From: Klebsiella spallanzanii
GTDB lineage: Bacteria > Pseudomonadota > Gammaproteobacteria > Enterobacterales > Enterobacteriaceae
DNA length: 64,000 nt
Assembly: GCF_902158555.1 (NCBI RefSeq)
Contig: NZ_CABGGS010000001.1
Coordinates: forward strand, 186,001 to 250,000
Direction: 5' to 3'
A program made the translations under genes and the position numbers. Under the pieces are notes generated by a model. The model was given only the letters and a program-made list of their open reading frames with translations. It was not told where the DNA came from and searched no databases. Within the stretch, counting starts at the first letter, position 1. Each line of letters starts with the position of its first letter. Below, one piece after another: positions 44,693 to 53,651 of the stretch.

Positions 44693-45109
44693 TTAAATAC
44701 TGTAGGTTATGGCAATCCGAAGGTCTGCCGATCCCCACGTCATCATTTCTTCATCGCGCTGATAATCGTAGCCCTGCGGGCTGAAGGTCATGACCAGTTC
44801 TGAAAGCGATTCCGATTCGGAAACAGCCCGATACAACTGCTCAGTCCATTTATCCAGATCGGTATCCGGGCTGCTTGCCTTGAGAAAGACTTCGACATGT
44901 AGAGTCGCCGCCCAAGTATCGTCACAGAACGTACTGCCCTCCCCGTCCACTTCGGCATCGGATATATACACAGCAACAGCGGGTAAATCACTTGCGTCAA
45001 TAAAACCAGGGCGACCATCAAAAAAAACCACACCAGCAGTGCCGCTCTCTGCAAGCGATTCTTTAATTGCCGTCAGAGCAGCCTTACGGATTTCAATATG
45101 ATTTTTCAT
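44693..45109 (-). CDS. Tail terminator protein (U-like)
   Basis: Protein of 138 residues that caps the growing tail tube, in the lambda U position before V. It contains LPAVAVYISDAEVDGEGSTF and ATLHVEVFLKA, a pattern typical of phage tail U proteins. It overlaps the Z-like gene by 4 nt. Confidence 0.8.
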   Translation of the reverse strand: MKNHIEIRKAALTAIKESLAESGTAGVVFFDGRPGFIDASDLPAVAVYISDAEVDGEGSTFCDDTWAATLHVEVFLKASSPDTDLDKWTEQLYRAVSESESLSELVMTFSPQGYDYQRDEEMMTWGSADLRIAITYSI

Positions 45110-45657
45110 CGTGAATAAAGGATCCTCATCTGATTGTTCAGGGCCGCAGAGAGTTCTTTTGGCATATCGGTCTCCATCAGTTTGTTAACTTCATCCGTGT
45201 ATGCCTCCGTCAGCGGTATAGCCATCGGGATTTTCACTACCTCAATTGGGTAACGGCTTTTCGCTGTTCTGCGAAGTACATGCCAGCGCCCGTTGGCGAG
45301 CTGCTGGATGAATGCGCCCGGGAATGTGAATGGGCCGACCTTCAACACGGCACTGGATTTACCCCGTGGTTTTCGCAGACTGGCTTTACCAAGGGCGATG
45401 GCTGGCAGGTTGTTTCGTCTGACCTTTAGTGTTGCTGTTGGCATGTTCGTACTGGCTTTAACCAGTCTGACGCGACCGCGGACCAGGCGTCTCGGAACTT
45501 TTGTAGCACTTGCCACTCTGGCAGTGCTACGACTTACTGCCCGACTTGCAACACGATTAACCGCCTGAGCTGATGCGCGTGGGACGGCTGTCCGGCTAAG
45601 GCCATTAAGCTGACGTCTCAACTCGTCAAGACCCTCAATCGATAATTCGCCAACCAT
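45106..45657 (-). CDS. Minor tail protein (Z-like)
   Basis: Basic protein of 183 residues of the lambda Z type, needed to position DNA at the head-tail joint. The N-terminal half is rich in Arg/Ala/Val (AVNRVASRAVSRSTARVAS). PFTFPGAFIQQLANGRWHVL is a family landmark. The stop overlaps the U-like start by 4 nt. Confidence 0.8.
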   Translation of the reverse strand: MVGELSIEGLDELRRQLNGLSRTAVPRASAQAVNRVASRAVSRSTARVASATKVPRRLVRGRVRLVKASTNMPTATLKVRRNNLPAIALGKASLRKPRGKSSAVLKVGPFTFPGAFIQQLANGRWHVLRRTAKSRYPIEVVKIPMAIPLTEAYTDEVNKLMETDMPKELSAALNNQMRILYSR

Positions 45658-45669
45658 TTAACACCTCCG

Positions 45670-45945
45670 TTATTCAATCCAGATTTGTGGTTTTCTGTTG
45701 AATAATCGATGCTGCGTGACCTGATATGCCCGGCCTTCAAACTCGACCACATCATTTCTGCGCGGGGTATACCCTGAAGTGAAAACCACCAGCGAGATAC
45801 CGTCACCATTAACCGCCCCCATCTCAGCAAGAAGATGGCTTTCAATGGCGATGCAACCCTCGCCATTGATAGTGACCGCTTTCCCCATTTTTCTGACGGT
45901 GGCCGCATCCATACGCTCTGCTATTCGCTCGAAGGGGTTAGACAT
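45670..45945 (-). CDS. Head-tail joining protein (FII-like position)
   Basis: Protein of 91 residues in the lambda FII position. The start at 45945 (MSNPFERIAERMDAATVRKM) overlaps the upstream gene by 8 nt. It contains GYTPRRNDVVEFEGRAYQV, a beta-strand-rich pattern seen in head-tail connector proteins of Gifsy-like phages. It is sometimes annotated as an ATP-binding sugar-transporter-like protein, a misleading label. Confidence 0.72.
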   Translation of the reverse strand: MSNPFERIAERMDAATVRKMGKAVTINGEGCIAIESHLLAEMGAVNGDGISLVVFTSGYTPRRNDVVEFEGRAYQVTQHRLFNRKPQIWIE

Positions 45946-46264
45946 TAATTTTGACTTCCAGAACAGTTGCCCCCGCAGCTGCATCTTCCCAGGCAACCCC
46001 GGCCAGTACCGCATCGGTTTCATCCAATTGAACGTTTCCGGCTTTAAGATAAACTTTCGTCCCCGCAGTCACGGCATCAGCAGGCAGCTTGGGTAACAGG
46101 AATACCCCTTCGGCAAAACCATCCCCCACATCGCCCACCGCGATATCGGTAATCGCTACAGCAATCATGCTGCCGACAACAACCGGATCACCGCTGAGAA
46201 CATCTTCACTCCCGGCGTTTTTGAGCGGGATAGTTGCGCCTGCCTGAATGTAATTCTTAGCCAT
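45938..46264 (-). CDS. Capsid-associated protein (DUF2190-like)
   Basis: Protein of 108 residues following the capsid gene. The block MAKNYIQAGATIPLKNAG, with later VAITDIAVGDVGDGFAEGVF, is typical of DUF2190 proteins, which are small beta proteins resembling capsid decoration proteins such as lambda D. It has good spacing after a strong terminator and its own Shine-Dalgarno (GGAGA). Confidence 0.75.
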   Translation of the reverse strand: MAKNYIQAGATIPLKNAGSEDVLSGDPVVVGSMIAVAITDIAVGDVGDGFAEGVFLLPKLPADAVTAGTKVYLKAGNVQLDETDAVLAGVAWEDAAAGATVLEVKINV

Positions 46265-46303
46265 AACATCTCCTTTCAGCCCCGTTCGGGGCTGAATTCA
46301 GTT

Positions 46304-46326
46304 ATAAAAAAAGCCCTGACGGGCAT
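46304..46326 (-). terminator. Terminator after the capsid gene
   Basis: On the minus strand GCCC-GTCA-GGGC is followed by seven T. A second perfect hairpin (AGCCCC/GGGGCT) lies 12 bp further on. The pair sits between the protease-capsid gene and the decoration-type gene. Confidence 0.65.
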
Positions 46327-46351
46327 TGATATTGTGATTCAGAGTTGAGAA

Positions 46352-48367
46352 CTATTGACCACTGGATTTAACCAGACCGCGATAGTCAAGTGGAGCCACT
46401 CCAGCATCAATACGAACTTTGGTGGCGATGCCGTCGGTGGTAAACCCTTCCTGCTGATCAATATAAGGTGTATCAACGCCGTTCAGGTACGCCACTTCGA
46501 TAGTGTCCGTCCCTTTGGCTGCCATCAGATACCAGGCTTTAGCATCAGCATCATCCAGACGGGCTTCAGCAATCACATCTGCAAAATTCTGGATCGGGTT
46601 GATAATTCCGGCATTGATATCCGCCCCTTTGACGCTCGCTGACTTGATCGTCTGGTTGGCCAGCGTCTCCAGTGCAACCGGCACCAGCATAAATGCCGGT
46701 CGGATGTTCAGAGATCGCTCACCTTCTTTCTGCAGGCGCATCAGCTTACGCGCATCATCCAGGCTGCCGACAGAAATCGCACCGGAAGAAAGGTTGCGGT
46801 GATCGGCATGGAATAACGCCTTACCATCGGAGAGTTTTGGGTTTTTAGTCAGAACAGCGTAAACCAGGTCGCCGATAGTCGCCTTGGCGGCCCGGCCCAT
46901 TTTCATCGGAACATCGGTGAGCTGGTTCAGATCATCGTTAATGATAGCCTGGCGAGTGATAGAGAAAATTTCCCCGTAGGTGGCGAGCGCGATGGTTTCA
47001 CCTTTATCGCTGGTAGTCACATACTTATACTCAGCGCCTTCACGAACCTGTCGCAGAGAAGGGAATCCCCCCATACCCACACGATGCGCTGTTTTAAAGT
47101 CGGAAAGCTGGCCTTTCTTCGTCCACTGTTCAAAGGTTTCTGCCGCTTCATCCCAGCCTTGCAGAATTGCTTTATTGGCGACATCAAGCAGGATATTGCC
47201 AAAATCAGAGGTGCTGTGCGTCAGCGCCAGCCCTACCATTTGCATCGGGTTATAGCTGGATACGCCAATACCGCGCTCAGTCAGCGCCATACGAGCATAT
47301 TCACGCAGGGTCATCCCGTTGTAGACATTATCACGTTCCTGATCTTCAAATCCTGCGCGCGCCATCAATGCCTGGCGAATACCATCGGCGACAAAATTAC
47401 CGTTACCTGCGTGGGTGTGCGCTGGCGTGGTTTTCGCCGATGGAGAAGCATCTTTCCCCAGCAGCGCCAGCAGTTTGTCTTTTGCCAGATCGACAGAGCA
47501 ATCCATATCGGCTACACACTGCGCCTGAAGTTCGGAATGCTTACCACCAAACATCGCGAAGAGGTTGTTAATACAATTAACGCGCTCTTTTTGCTCTGCG
47601 ATAACCTGGGCGCGGATTGTATTTTCGTCTGCCCCGGAAGGTTGAGTGACCGTCGGCTGCTGCCCCTGAGGTTGCTGCGGATCGCGCTGAGTGGTTGCTC
47701 GTGGCGGCGTTAACATGTTGCGCATACTTTTTGGCATCTTTTCGAAGTCCTCAATACGTTTAGACTGGATACAGGCCATCGCCTGAAGAGAAGGGGTGGT
47801 CTGGTCGGCAAAACCCATCGCGACGCATTCTTTGCCGTCCATCCAGGTTTCGTCTTCCAGCATTGCCGCTATTTCATCCGAAGATTTTCCGGTTTTCTCT
47901 GCATAAGCGGGGATAAGAACGGACTCAACCTTGTCCAGAAGTTCTGCGTAGTCACGCATATCGTTGGCATCACCACCAGCAAAGCCCCAGGGCTTATGGA
48001 TCATCATCATGGTATTTTCCGGCATGATGACCGGGTTACCTACCATGGCAATGACCGAGGCCATAGACGCGGCCAGACCGTCGATGTGAACGGTGATTGA
48101 CGCGCCATGATGTTTAAGAGCATTAAAAATGGCGATACCATCAAAGACGTCGCCACCGGGAGAGTTGATATGAAGGTTGATATGGGTCACATCGCCCAGC
48201 GCCTTCAGGTCGTTAACAAACTGTCGGGCTGTCACCCCCCAGTAACCAATTTCGTCGTAAATGAATATTTCAGCCTGATTGTCGGCGCTGGCCTGCATAC
48301 GAAACCACGAATTACTTCTTGCGCTGGCTTTCGGGCGACGGAGCGTCTGGTTCTTTGACTTCGGCAC
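46352..48367 (-). CDS. ClpP-like prohead protease fused to major capsid protein
   Basis: Single polypeptide of 671 residues. The N-terminal ClpP-fold protease (about 1-200) has the Ser motif GLAASMASVIAM, the His motif MMMIHKPWGF and Asp in ETWMDGKECVAMGFAD. A Pro/Gln-rich linker (RDPQQPQGQQP) and scaffold-like helix follow. The major capsid part (about 330-671) ends LDYRGLVKSSGQ. The GTG at 48367 is chosen for GGAGG 6 nt upstream; the long open frame before it lies inside the portal gene. Similar protease-capsid fusions are known in Gifsy-type lambdoid phages. The protease presumably releases the capsid domain by self-cleavage. Confidence 0.88.
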   Translation of the reverse strand: MPKSKNQTLRRPKASARSNSWFRMQASADNQAEIFIYDEIGYWGVTARQFVNDLKALGDVTHINLHINSPGGDVFDGIAIFNALKHHGASITVHIDGLAASMASVIAMVGNPVIMPENTMMMIHKPWGFAGGDANDMRDYAELLDKVESVLIPAYAEKTGKSSDEIAAMLEDETWMDGKECVAMGFADQTTPSLQAMACIQSKRIEDFEKMPKSMRNMLTPPRATTQRDPQQPQGQQPTVTQPSGADENTIRAQVIAEQKERVNCINNLFAMFGGKHSELQAQCVADMDCSVDLAKDKLLALLGKDASPSAKTTPAHTHAGNGNFVADGIRQALMARAGFEDQERDNVYNGMTLREYARMALTERGIGVSSYNPMQMVGLALTHSTSDFGNILLDVANKAILQGWDEAAETFEQWTKKGQLSDFKTAHRVGMGGFPSLRQVREGAEYKYVTTSDKGETIALATYGEIFSITRQAIINDDLNQLTDVPMKMGRAAKATIGDLVYAVLTKNPKLSDGKALFHADHRNLSSGAISVGSLDDARKLMRLQKEGERSLNIRPAFMLVPVALETLANQTIKSASVKGADINAGIINPIQNFADVIAEARLDDADAKAWYLMAAKGTDTIEVAYLNGVDTPYIDQQEGFTTDGIATKVRIDAGVAPLDYRGLVKSSGQ

Positions 48368-49811
48368 TGGTGCCTCCTTTATCGTTTGCAGGATCGGTGT
48401 CATACACCAGTCCCAGTTCGCGGTTATCATCAACTTCAGCCTTGCGACGGCGTTTGACATCATCCGGATTGCGTCCGCTGGCTCGCACCCAGTCTGATTC
48501 TGTCGCAGCACCACCACGGATTTGCGCTTTCCAGGCATTGGCCTCTTTGACTGGATCAATCCATGGCATGACCGGACCTGAATAAACGGCAGTGTAAAGC
48601 GATGCCATATCCAGCCCGCGGGGTAGCTGAATTTCGCCAGAAGCCACCGCCATTTTTAACCAGTTTCGGTACATTGGCCGGGTAATTGCGCCGATGAACC
48701 AGTCCTGGAGGATCAAATAACCATCTGTTGACTCAACCAGCTCCTGACGCTGGGCACTGTATGTCCCATCATAGTTTCTGGCTGTACTGGAGAAGCTGAG
48801 ACGCGCCCCAGCAGCGACAGCGCGCAACTGTCCATTTCGGAATGTTTCAAGATTGGGGTTTGGTCTGTCGGACTTGATCATCCCGATGTCTTCACCGGGG
48901 AGCAGATCATCATAGATAATGCCAGGTTCAATTATCGCTTCGCGATTGTCTTTGCTGACATCAGCATCCAGGCTTTGCCCGTCCCCTTTTTTGATGTACA
49001 TCCCCAGGGCGGCAGCGATACGCGCCGCCGTCAGTTCCGCATCCTCATATTCTTTCAGGGCACTGAGACGCATGAGTACACCAGAAAGGAGAGATGTCCC
49101 TCGGGTTTGATGAAGGCGGCGGGTAAATTTGAGATGAAGCATATTCCCGGCATCAATATCTTTCGTATCCAATTGACGGCCGGTAACAGGCAGACTTTTA
49201 TAAACCTGGTACTTTTTCGGGCGTCCCCAATTATCTACATATACTCCCTGACAAAGTTGCTGGGATTCGTCATTGGTCATCGGTACAAAATCGGCCTCAA
49301 GCGCTTCAAGCCAGAAAGGGACGCCAGCCACCGGATCTAGTCCCTGCGCTGAGCCATTCACCATCTGAGCGAAAATTTCCCCGTCCCTGAGCCAGCTCCT
49401 GAGCATCAACCGCTCAAGCATCGGGCGGGTAAACTGCCCAGTGACCTCAGGGCTGACCGACCATTCGGCCCACTTTGTTCTGATTTGTTCTGCCAGCTTT
49501 TTCGCTATTTTCCCGTTCTTCAGTACCGGGTGGGGCTCAACAATAATTCCTTTTGCACCTACCACCCGTTCCTCAAGCTTATCGAACACGCCGATAACGA
49601 GATCGTGATTATTGTCCAACCAGCGCGCTTGCTCACGGAGGGATACAGCACCCATCTGGCTAAGCTGGTTAGCGGAACGGTTTTCCCTGCGCGCCTTGTG
49701 TGTTCGGGTGGGCTTAACAGCTTCATATGCCTGGATCATTGCTTTCGAACGTAACCGCGCAGCTTTCCATCCAGGGGAAAAGACGCCAATCGCATCATCT
49801 AACAGGCTCAT
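48312..49811 (-). CDS. Phage portal protein (lambda B type)
   Basis: Dodecameric DNA gateway at the capsid vertex, 499 residues. It contains GAVSLREQARWLDNNHDLVIGV, LRSWLRDGEIFAQ and the stem/crown regions of lambda-type portals. The end carries a charged tail (ESQRKK). Its 3' end overlaps the protease-capsid gene by 56 nt and its start overlaps gpW by 4 nt. Confidence 0.9.
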   Translation of the reverse strand: MSLLDDAIGVFSPGWKAARLRSKAMIQAYEAVKPTRTHKARRENRSANQLSQMGAVSLREQARWLDNNHDLVIGVFDKLEERVVGAKGIIVEPHPVLKNGKIAKKLAEQIRTKWAEWSVSPEVTGQFTRPMLERLMLRSWLRDGEIFAQMVNGSAQGLDPVAGVPFWLEALEADFVPMTNDESQQLCQGVYVDNWGRPKKYQVYKSLPVTGRQLDTKDIDAGNMLHLKFTRRLHQTRGTSLLSGVLMRLSALKEYEDAELTAARIAAALGMYIKKGDGQSLDADVSKDNREAIIEPGIIYDDLLPGEDIGMIKSDRPNPNLETFRNGQLRAVAAGARLSFSSTARNYDGTYSAQRQELVESTDGYLILQDWFIGAITRPMYRNWLKMAVASGEIQLPRGLDMASLYTAVYSGPVMPWIDPVKEANAWKAQIRGGAATESDWVRASGRNPDDVKRRRKAEVDDNRELGLVYDTDPANDKGGTSAEVKEPDAPSPESQRKK

Positions 49812-50023
49812 GGAAACCTCGCGAGTTTATAACCGGGTCGCCCGTGACGCTGAGCCAGCAGGGAAGCAAGACGGCGCTCCCATTCTTGCCGCCCTTTGCG
49901 GATTTCAGACAGGTTCTCCAGCGTCATCTGCTGCCCGTTGAATGTTATAGACTTTCCATCCAGAACAGCTATTTCTGTCTCGGTATAACGCTGGATAATG
50001 GATTCAATATCGGTTTGTTTCAC
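49808..50023 (-). CDS. Head-tail connector gpW
   Basis: Small alpha/beta protein of 71 residues that stabilises packaged heads. It has the gpW pattern: two helices around a short hairpin (SITFNGQQMTLENLSEIRKGRQ) and a basic C-terminal tail (RHGRPGYKLARFP). Overlaps of 4 nt on both sides with terminase and portal match the lambda A-W-B arrangement. Confidence 0.85.
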   Translation of the reverse strand: MKQTDIESIIQRYTETEIAVLDGKSITFNGQQMTLENLSEIRKGRQEWERRLASLLAQRHGRPGYKLARFP

Positions 50024-52128
50024 ACCCAGCCTCCTGATGATGTGGTCCAGGGATTGTTTTCAACGTCGGGCTTATTTGCCTTACGTTTTTTCCTGCTGTG
50101 GTTCGTTTTTGCTGGTAACGTGGATGACACTTCGCCAGTTTCGGGCGAGCTTTCTTCGATCCACGTTGTCCGTTTTGCCCATTCAGGCGCATCCGGCCAT
50201 TTGATCTTTTCGTACCCGTGTAATATGACCAGCGCATCGGCATAAACGAGCAGGTCGAAAGCTTCGTTCGGACCTCTGCCCGGTTTGCTCCATTTTCCAT
50301 CGGGTGAACGCTCCTCATAGGTCAGCTCATCGTAAAACCAGCTACCGAGCCATTTAGGGAAATGCACATAGTTTGGGCCGGGTGATTCACGCCACAGGGC
50401 GTTATTAACCTGGTCTTTCAGTGCATCGGTTTGAAGAAGGTAAAGCGGCACATCGCCAGCAGCTTTTGCCCGGCGGGTTGTTCTGTCAGTGTTATCAGGA
50501 AATGTGCGGGTAATCAGTTTTGAGCGTCGGATACTGTCGCCCTTAAAGAGGAAAATCTTTTTACCCAGTCCATCCCGTCGACATTTACGCCAGAACTTAT
50601 AGGCGTTATCGGTGACACCATCCTCACCACCTGAATCGACAGCCATTGCCATGAGCCGCATACGTTTTGACGGGTCACTCGATAAGACCCAGGACTTTTC
50701 GAACACGTCAGACAGGAGTAAATCCCAGTCTTCCGGATAACTGGCCGGATCAATGGGGTAACACTCACCGTGCTCGTTTGCCCGTAATGAATGTCGGATG
50801 TTGTAGCGATCTACCAGCCATCGCTCACCCTGCTCACCGTAGCCAGTCACCTGAACCACGAAACGGCGGGATTTACCGCCCTGCACATCAACGGTTGCAG
50901 TCATAAACAGCACACCATCTGGTACAGAGCGCTTTGGCACATCTTCGGCGCGTTGTTCCAGCAGTTCGCTTTTACGTTGTTCAAGACTGGCGCGGGGGAG
51001 ATAAGGTCTACCAAAGTCGGTATTAACTACCGTTTTTAGCGTCTCTTCACTCTGTGTAGACTCATATTCCTGCTCGGCAGTCAGGAATTTGTATATCATC
51101 TGTGCCCACGTCTGGTATGCCGCTGCGGGTCCTTCCATCCAGAACGACGCGATGCGTGAACGGCGCGGCTCACCATATCTTTTGCCATCACGATCTATTT
51201 TTTCCCCGTCGCGCAACCAAACATGGCAGATATTCAGCTCACGTTTCATATCCGGCGTGATTCTACCCTTGCATGCCGGGCACTGGAGATATGCGGACTC
51301 ACTAGCCAGAACGGGATCAGGGGAATCCCGGTAGCCCGTCATATTGGCGACTTCGGGCTGAAAATATTCTCCGCAATGCGGACAAGGCCAGTAAAGACGG
51401 CGGCGGTCACCACGATTAAACAACGATAAAATGCCAGTGGTCGGCGGCGCTTCATGCGCGGTAGTTGGTCGCCATTTTGTGTCTCGAATATCGCGTCCAG
51501 GTGAACTCTCAACGAGGGTCATACCGCTGGACATAAAGGTGGTGGTACGCTTCGAACCTAGGGAAAATGCATCACCCTCACCGTCGATATCTTCAGGAAA
51601 GCGATCATAGTCAGTCAGCGCAACGCTTTTATAGTCTGACGACGACATAATGTTGACCGACGGCCAACCAAGCTTGAGATAGTTCCCGGCCCGAAAGGTA
51701 CGGTCGTGAACGTTATTATCATTACGGCGCGGACTGAGTCGCGATTTTACTTCCTGGCTACACCGGAATGTACGATCAAGACGTTTCTTTGAATGTTCAC
51801 GCGCTTTCTCTTCTGACACCTGAATGACCAGCATGTCAGCTGGATCGCAAACGATGTTATAAACAATCCAGCCATCAATCAGGCCAATCGTTTTCCCGGT
51901 TCGGGCTGGTCCAACAAACACCACAGCATCATATTCACGGGATGCCAGGCAATTCATCGGTTCAATAATATAAGGGGCCAGATTGGGGTCCCAAGGTACG
52001 GAGTTACCCGCCCCCATCGGCACACGCATATACGAGCTGACCGCATCGGCCACCTGCATACGACGCGGGGCACGTAGAATACCGGAGACATCGCGGCGTA
52101 TCCCCCTGGCAGATGCCCGTTTTGCCAT
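50020..52128 (-). CDS. Terminase large subunit (GpA family)
   Basis: DNA-packaging motor of 702 residues. The N-terminal ATPase has Walker A VFVGPARTGKTIG (about residue 72) and a following DYDRFPEDIDGEGDAF block. Two zinc-ribbon-like pairs follow (CPHC and CPAC), as in GpA proteins. The C-terminal nuclease domain contains TATVDVQGGK and AVDSGGEDGVTD. It overlaps the small subunit by 1 bp. Confidence 0.93.
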   Translation of the reverse strand: MAKRASARGIRRDVSGILRAPRRMQVADAVSSYMRVPMGAGNSVPWDPNLAPYIIEPMNCLASREYDAVVFVGPARTGKTIGLIDGWIVYNIVCDPADMLVIQVSEEKAREHSKKRLDRTFRCSQEVKSRLSPRRNDNNVHDRTFRAGNYLKLGWPSVNIMSSSDYKSVALTDYDRFPEDIDGEGDAFSLGSKRTTTFMSSGMTLVESSPGRDIRDTKWRPTTAHEAPPTTGILSLFNRGDRRRLYWPCPHCGEYFQPEVANMTGYRDSPDPVLASESAYLQCPACKGRITPDMKRELNICHVWLRDGEKIDRDGKRYGEPRRSRIASFWMEGPAAAYQTWAQMIYKFLTAEQEYESTQSEETLKTVVNTDFGRPYLPRASLEQRKSELLEQRAEDVPKRSVPDGVLFMTATVDVQGGKSRRFVVQVTGYGEQGERWLVDRYNIRHSLRANEHGECYPIDPASYPEDWDLLLSDVFEKSWVLSSDPSKRMRLMAMAVDSGGEDGVTDNAYKFWRKCRRDGLGKKIFLFKGDSIRRSKLITRTFPDNTDRTTRRAKAAGDVPLYLLQTDALKDQVNNALWRESPGPNYVHFPKWLGSWFYDELTYEERSPDGKWSKPGRGPNEAFDLLVYADALVILHGYEKIKWPDAPEWAKRTTWIEESSPETGEVSSTLPAKTNHSRKKRKANKPDVENNPWTTSSGGWV

Positions 52129-52619
52129 CAGTCCTCCTCTGGCTCATCCTCCTCTGGTTCGGCGTCCATTACTCTTTGGGCGACCTGATCACGCAGGTCA
52201 TCAATCACGCTTTGCACGCGTGATACCGCAACCGGCGTAAGTGCACAGTCTCGTTCAAGAATGTCCGGAAGTGTTTCAAGTACCATGACAACGGCTTTCG
52301 CCATCAGTGAAAATTCTCTGGCAACGTCTTCGGCAGGAATAAGTTGCTTTGTATCAACCTCAAATTTCAGCCGCTCATTCTCAGCCTTCCAGTGGGCGAG
52401 CCTGTCTGAGGGGTCCATATCTTCAACGCTTGCCGTTGATACCGTCGGAATCATCAGCTCACTCAAAATATCAGTAACGAGATATAGCTTGAGCTTGCTA
52501 TTGCTGCCTGGTGCCGGAACAACGTTTTTCAGCCTGGCCGCGACCGTCTGGCGGTGTACGCCAGTGATACCAGCGAGCTGGTTGATATTGAGTTTTAATG
52601 AAGCGATTTCCTGGTCCAT
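52128..52619 (-). CDS. Terminase small subunit (Nu1/DUF1441-like)
   Basis: Protein of 163 residues that recognises the packaging site. The N-terminal winged helix-turn-helix (LNINQLAGITGVHRQTVAARLK) is followed by a helical region and an acidic tail (EPEEDEPEED). The ATG at 52619 is chosen because the family begins at this point; a GTG four codons upstream is possible. The cos site would be expected just upstream. Confidence 0.82.
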   Translation of the reverse strand: MDQEIASLKLNINQLAGITGVHRQTVAARLKNVVPAPGSNSKLKLYLVTDILSELMIPTVSTASVEDMDPSDRLAHWKAENERLKFEVDTKQLIPAEDVAREFSLMAKAVVMVLETLPDILERDCALTPVAVSRVQSVIDDLRDQVAQRVMDAEPEEDEPEED

Positions 52620-52935
52620 GATGATGAACACTTTTTGAACAATTCGACATCATTGAAAATCCGACTCTCGGAAAATCAATAACCTGCACACATGATGATG
52701 ATGACTATGAAATTAGAAAACTAGCCGTTTTCCGCGAGCACGTCTCCCCGTGGCAGCCTCCCCCTCCGGGAGGACCCATAAATGATAATAATTACTATTT
52801 GCATTAAAATCGACAAAATCACCACTTTTAGCCATTTAGACGTCCAAACCAACACTAATTTCCCTTCAGGCTCTCAATAATGATATTCATTCGCATTATC
52901 GAAGCCCCTCGCGATGTGAAGGGCTTCTGTAATGC
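52620..52935. other. Intergenic region upstream of terminase; possible cos region
   Basis: About 315 bp without a gene. It holds a GC-rich inverted repeat CCTCCCCCTCCGGGAGG at about 52758-52774 in an AT-rich background, two ATGATGATGATG-like tracts and a hairpin (GAAGCCC/GGGCTTC) at 52901-52927. Lambdoid cos sites sit in this position, but no known cos sequence was recognised. Confidence 0.35.
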
Positions 52936-52940
52936 CTACT
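52895..52940. repeat. Direct repeat copy A ending at a small gene's stop
   Basis: ATTATCGAA...CTTCTGTAATGCCTACT, with an internal GAAGCCC/GGGCTTC hairpin, recurs in diverged form at 53345-53386. Both copies end on the TAG stop of a small minus-strand gene. Confidence 0.6.
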
Positions 52941-53133
52941 CACCCAGTTGCAAAACCCCATGCTCAAGCGAATCAGAATAGGCAATCAATCCGTGATACT
53001 CCGGGAAAGTGCTACCGTCTTCAGCTTCAAACTCAGGGATAGTGCCGGTAGTGATGGTGTATTGCGGTTGTCCGTCCTTTTTCGCAAAGTCGGCAAGGTC
53101 TTCGATCTGTTTAGCTGTAAGAACTACTGTCAT
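52936..53133 (-). CDS. Hypothetical phage protein, 65 residues
   Basis: Unrecognised acidic protein. It starts at ATG 53133 with a strong GAGAGG 5-6 nt upstream. The N-terminus MTVVLTAKQIEDLADFAKKDG looks like a short helix; the rest is Thr/Glu/Tyr-rich. A hairpin follows the stop. It belongs to a set of small genes between lysis and terminase that are common in lambdoid phages of Klebsiella and Escherichia. No function can be assigned. Confidence 0.6.
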   Translation of the reverse strand: MTVVLTAKQIEDLADFAKKDGQPQYTITTGTIPEFEAEDGSTFPEYHGLIAYSDSLEHGVLQLGE

Positions 53134-53296
53134 ACATTCCTCTCTTTACTATTTGCTTCCTCGCTATTGCGAGGCTCATGCTTGATAACAATGGTCCGTG
53201 AAACTTCTGAAAAGTGACCTCTATTGCAATTAACACGCACAATAATTGTGGTTAAGTGTTACTTTCAGCGCTCTGTTATTATTGTTTGTAGATTTC

Positions 53297-53327
53297 GCCC
53301 CGCAGTTCGCTCCTGGGGCTTTTTTTT
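53297..53327 (+). terminator. Plus-strand intrinsic terminator inside the prophage
   Basis: GCCCC and GGGGC form a 5-bp GC stem (13-nt loop) followed by eight T on the plus strand, opposite to all neighbouring genes. It implies a rightward transcript ending here, or protection against antisense read-through. Confidence 0.6.
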
Positions 53328-53344
53328 GCCTGAATTAAATCAGC

Positions 53345-53386
53345 ATTATCGAAACCCTTCGCTGAAGAGCTTCTGTAACATCTACT
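53345..53386. repeat. Direct repeat copy B ending at a small gene's stop
   Basis: ATTATCGAA...CTTCTGTAACATCTACT is a diverged copy of 52895-52940 (about 35 of 42 bases shared by eye). The internal hairpin is weaker (GAAACCC versus GAGCTTC). It also ends on a TAG stop. Confidence 0.6.
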
Positions 53387-53582
53387 GTCGTGTGGTGTGT
53401 TCGTAACGGGAGATGGTCTTGCCGTTTGCGTTCATCACGTACGCTACTTCTCCCTGCTTCAGGAACACGTTCTGGTCCATTCCCGATACGGCAATACTCT
53501 GCTGGTCAGGGTTGAACCCAACGCTCAGGCCACAATGGATTTCTTCGCCGCCACCAGGCGACATCACTTTTACTGTTAACAT
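53382..53582 (-). CDS. Hypothetical phage protein, 66 residues
   Basis: Unrecognised small protein (MLTVKVMSPGGGEEIHCGLS). It starts at ATG 53582 with GGAG 7 nt upstream; an earlier in-frame start lacks a ribosome site. The predicted fold is mostly beta strand. Its 3' flank duplicates the 3' flank of the 65-residue gene, so the two small genes may descend from one duplicated module, though the proteins themselves are not alike. Confidence 0.6.
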   Translation of the reverse strand: MLTVKVMSPGGGEEIHCGLSVGFNPDQQSIAVSGMDQNVFLKQGEVAYVMNANGKTISRYEHTTRQ

Positions 53583-53651
53583 GATTCTTCTCCTGCTTCT
53601 GGTAATAAAAAAGGCCGCCACTGGCGACCTTGGTTTGATTCATGCTAGTTG

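Noticed and set aside
47084..47713. Open frame of 209 codons on the plus strand
   Set aside because: It is antisense to the protease-capsid gene, which is under clear protein-level constraint.
52758..52774. GC-rich palindrome as cos site
   Set aside because: The position before terminase fits, but no known cohesive-end sequence or terminase-binding repeats could be recognised.
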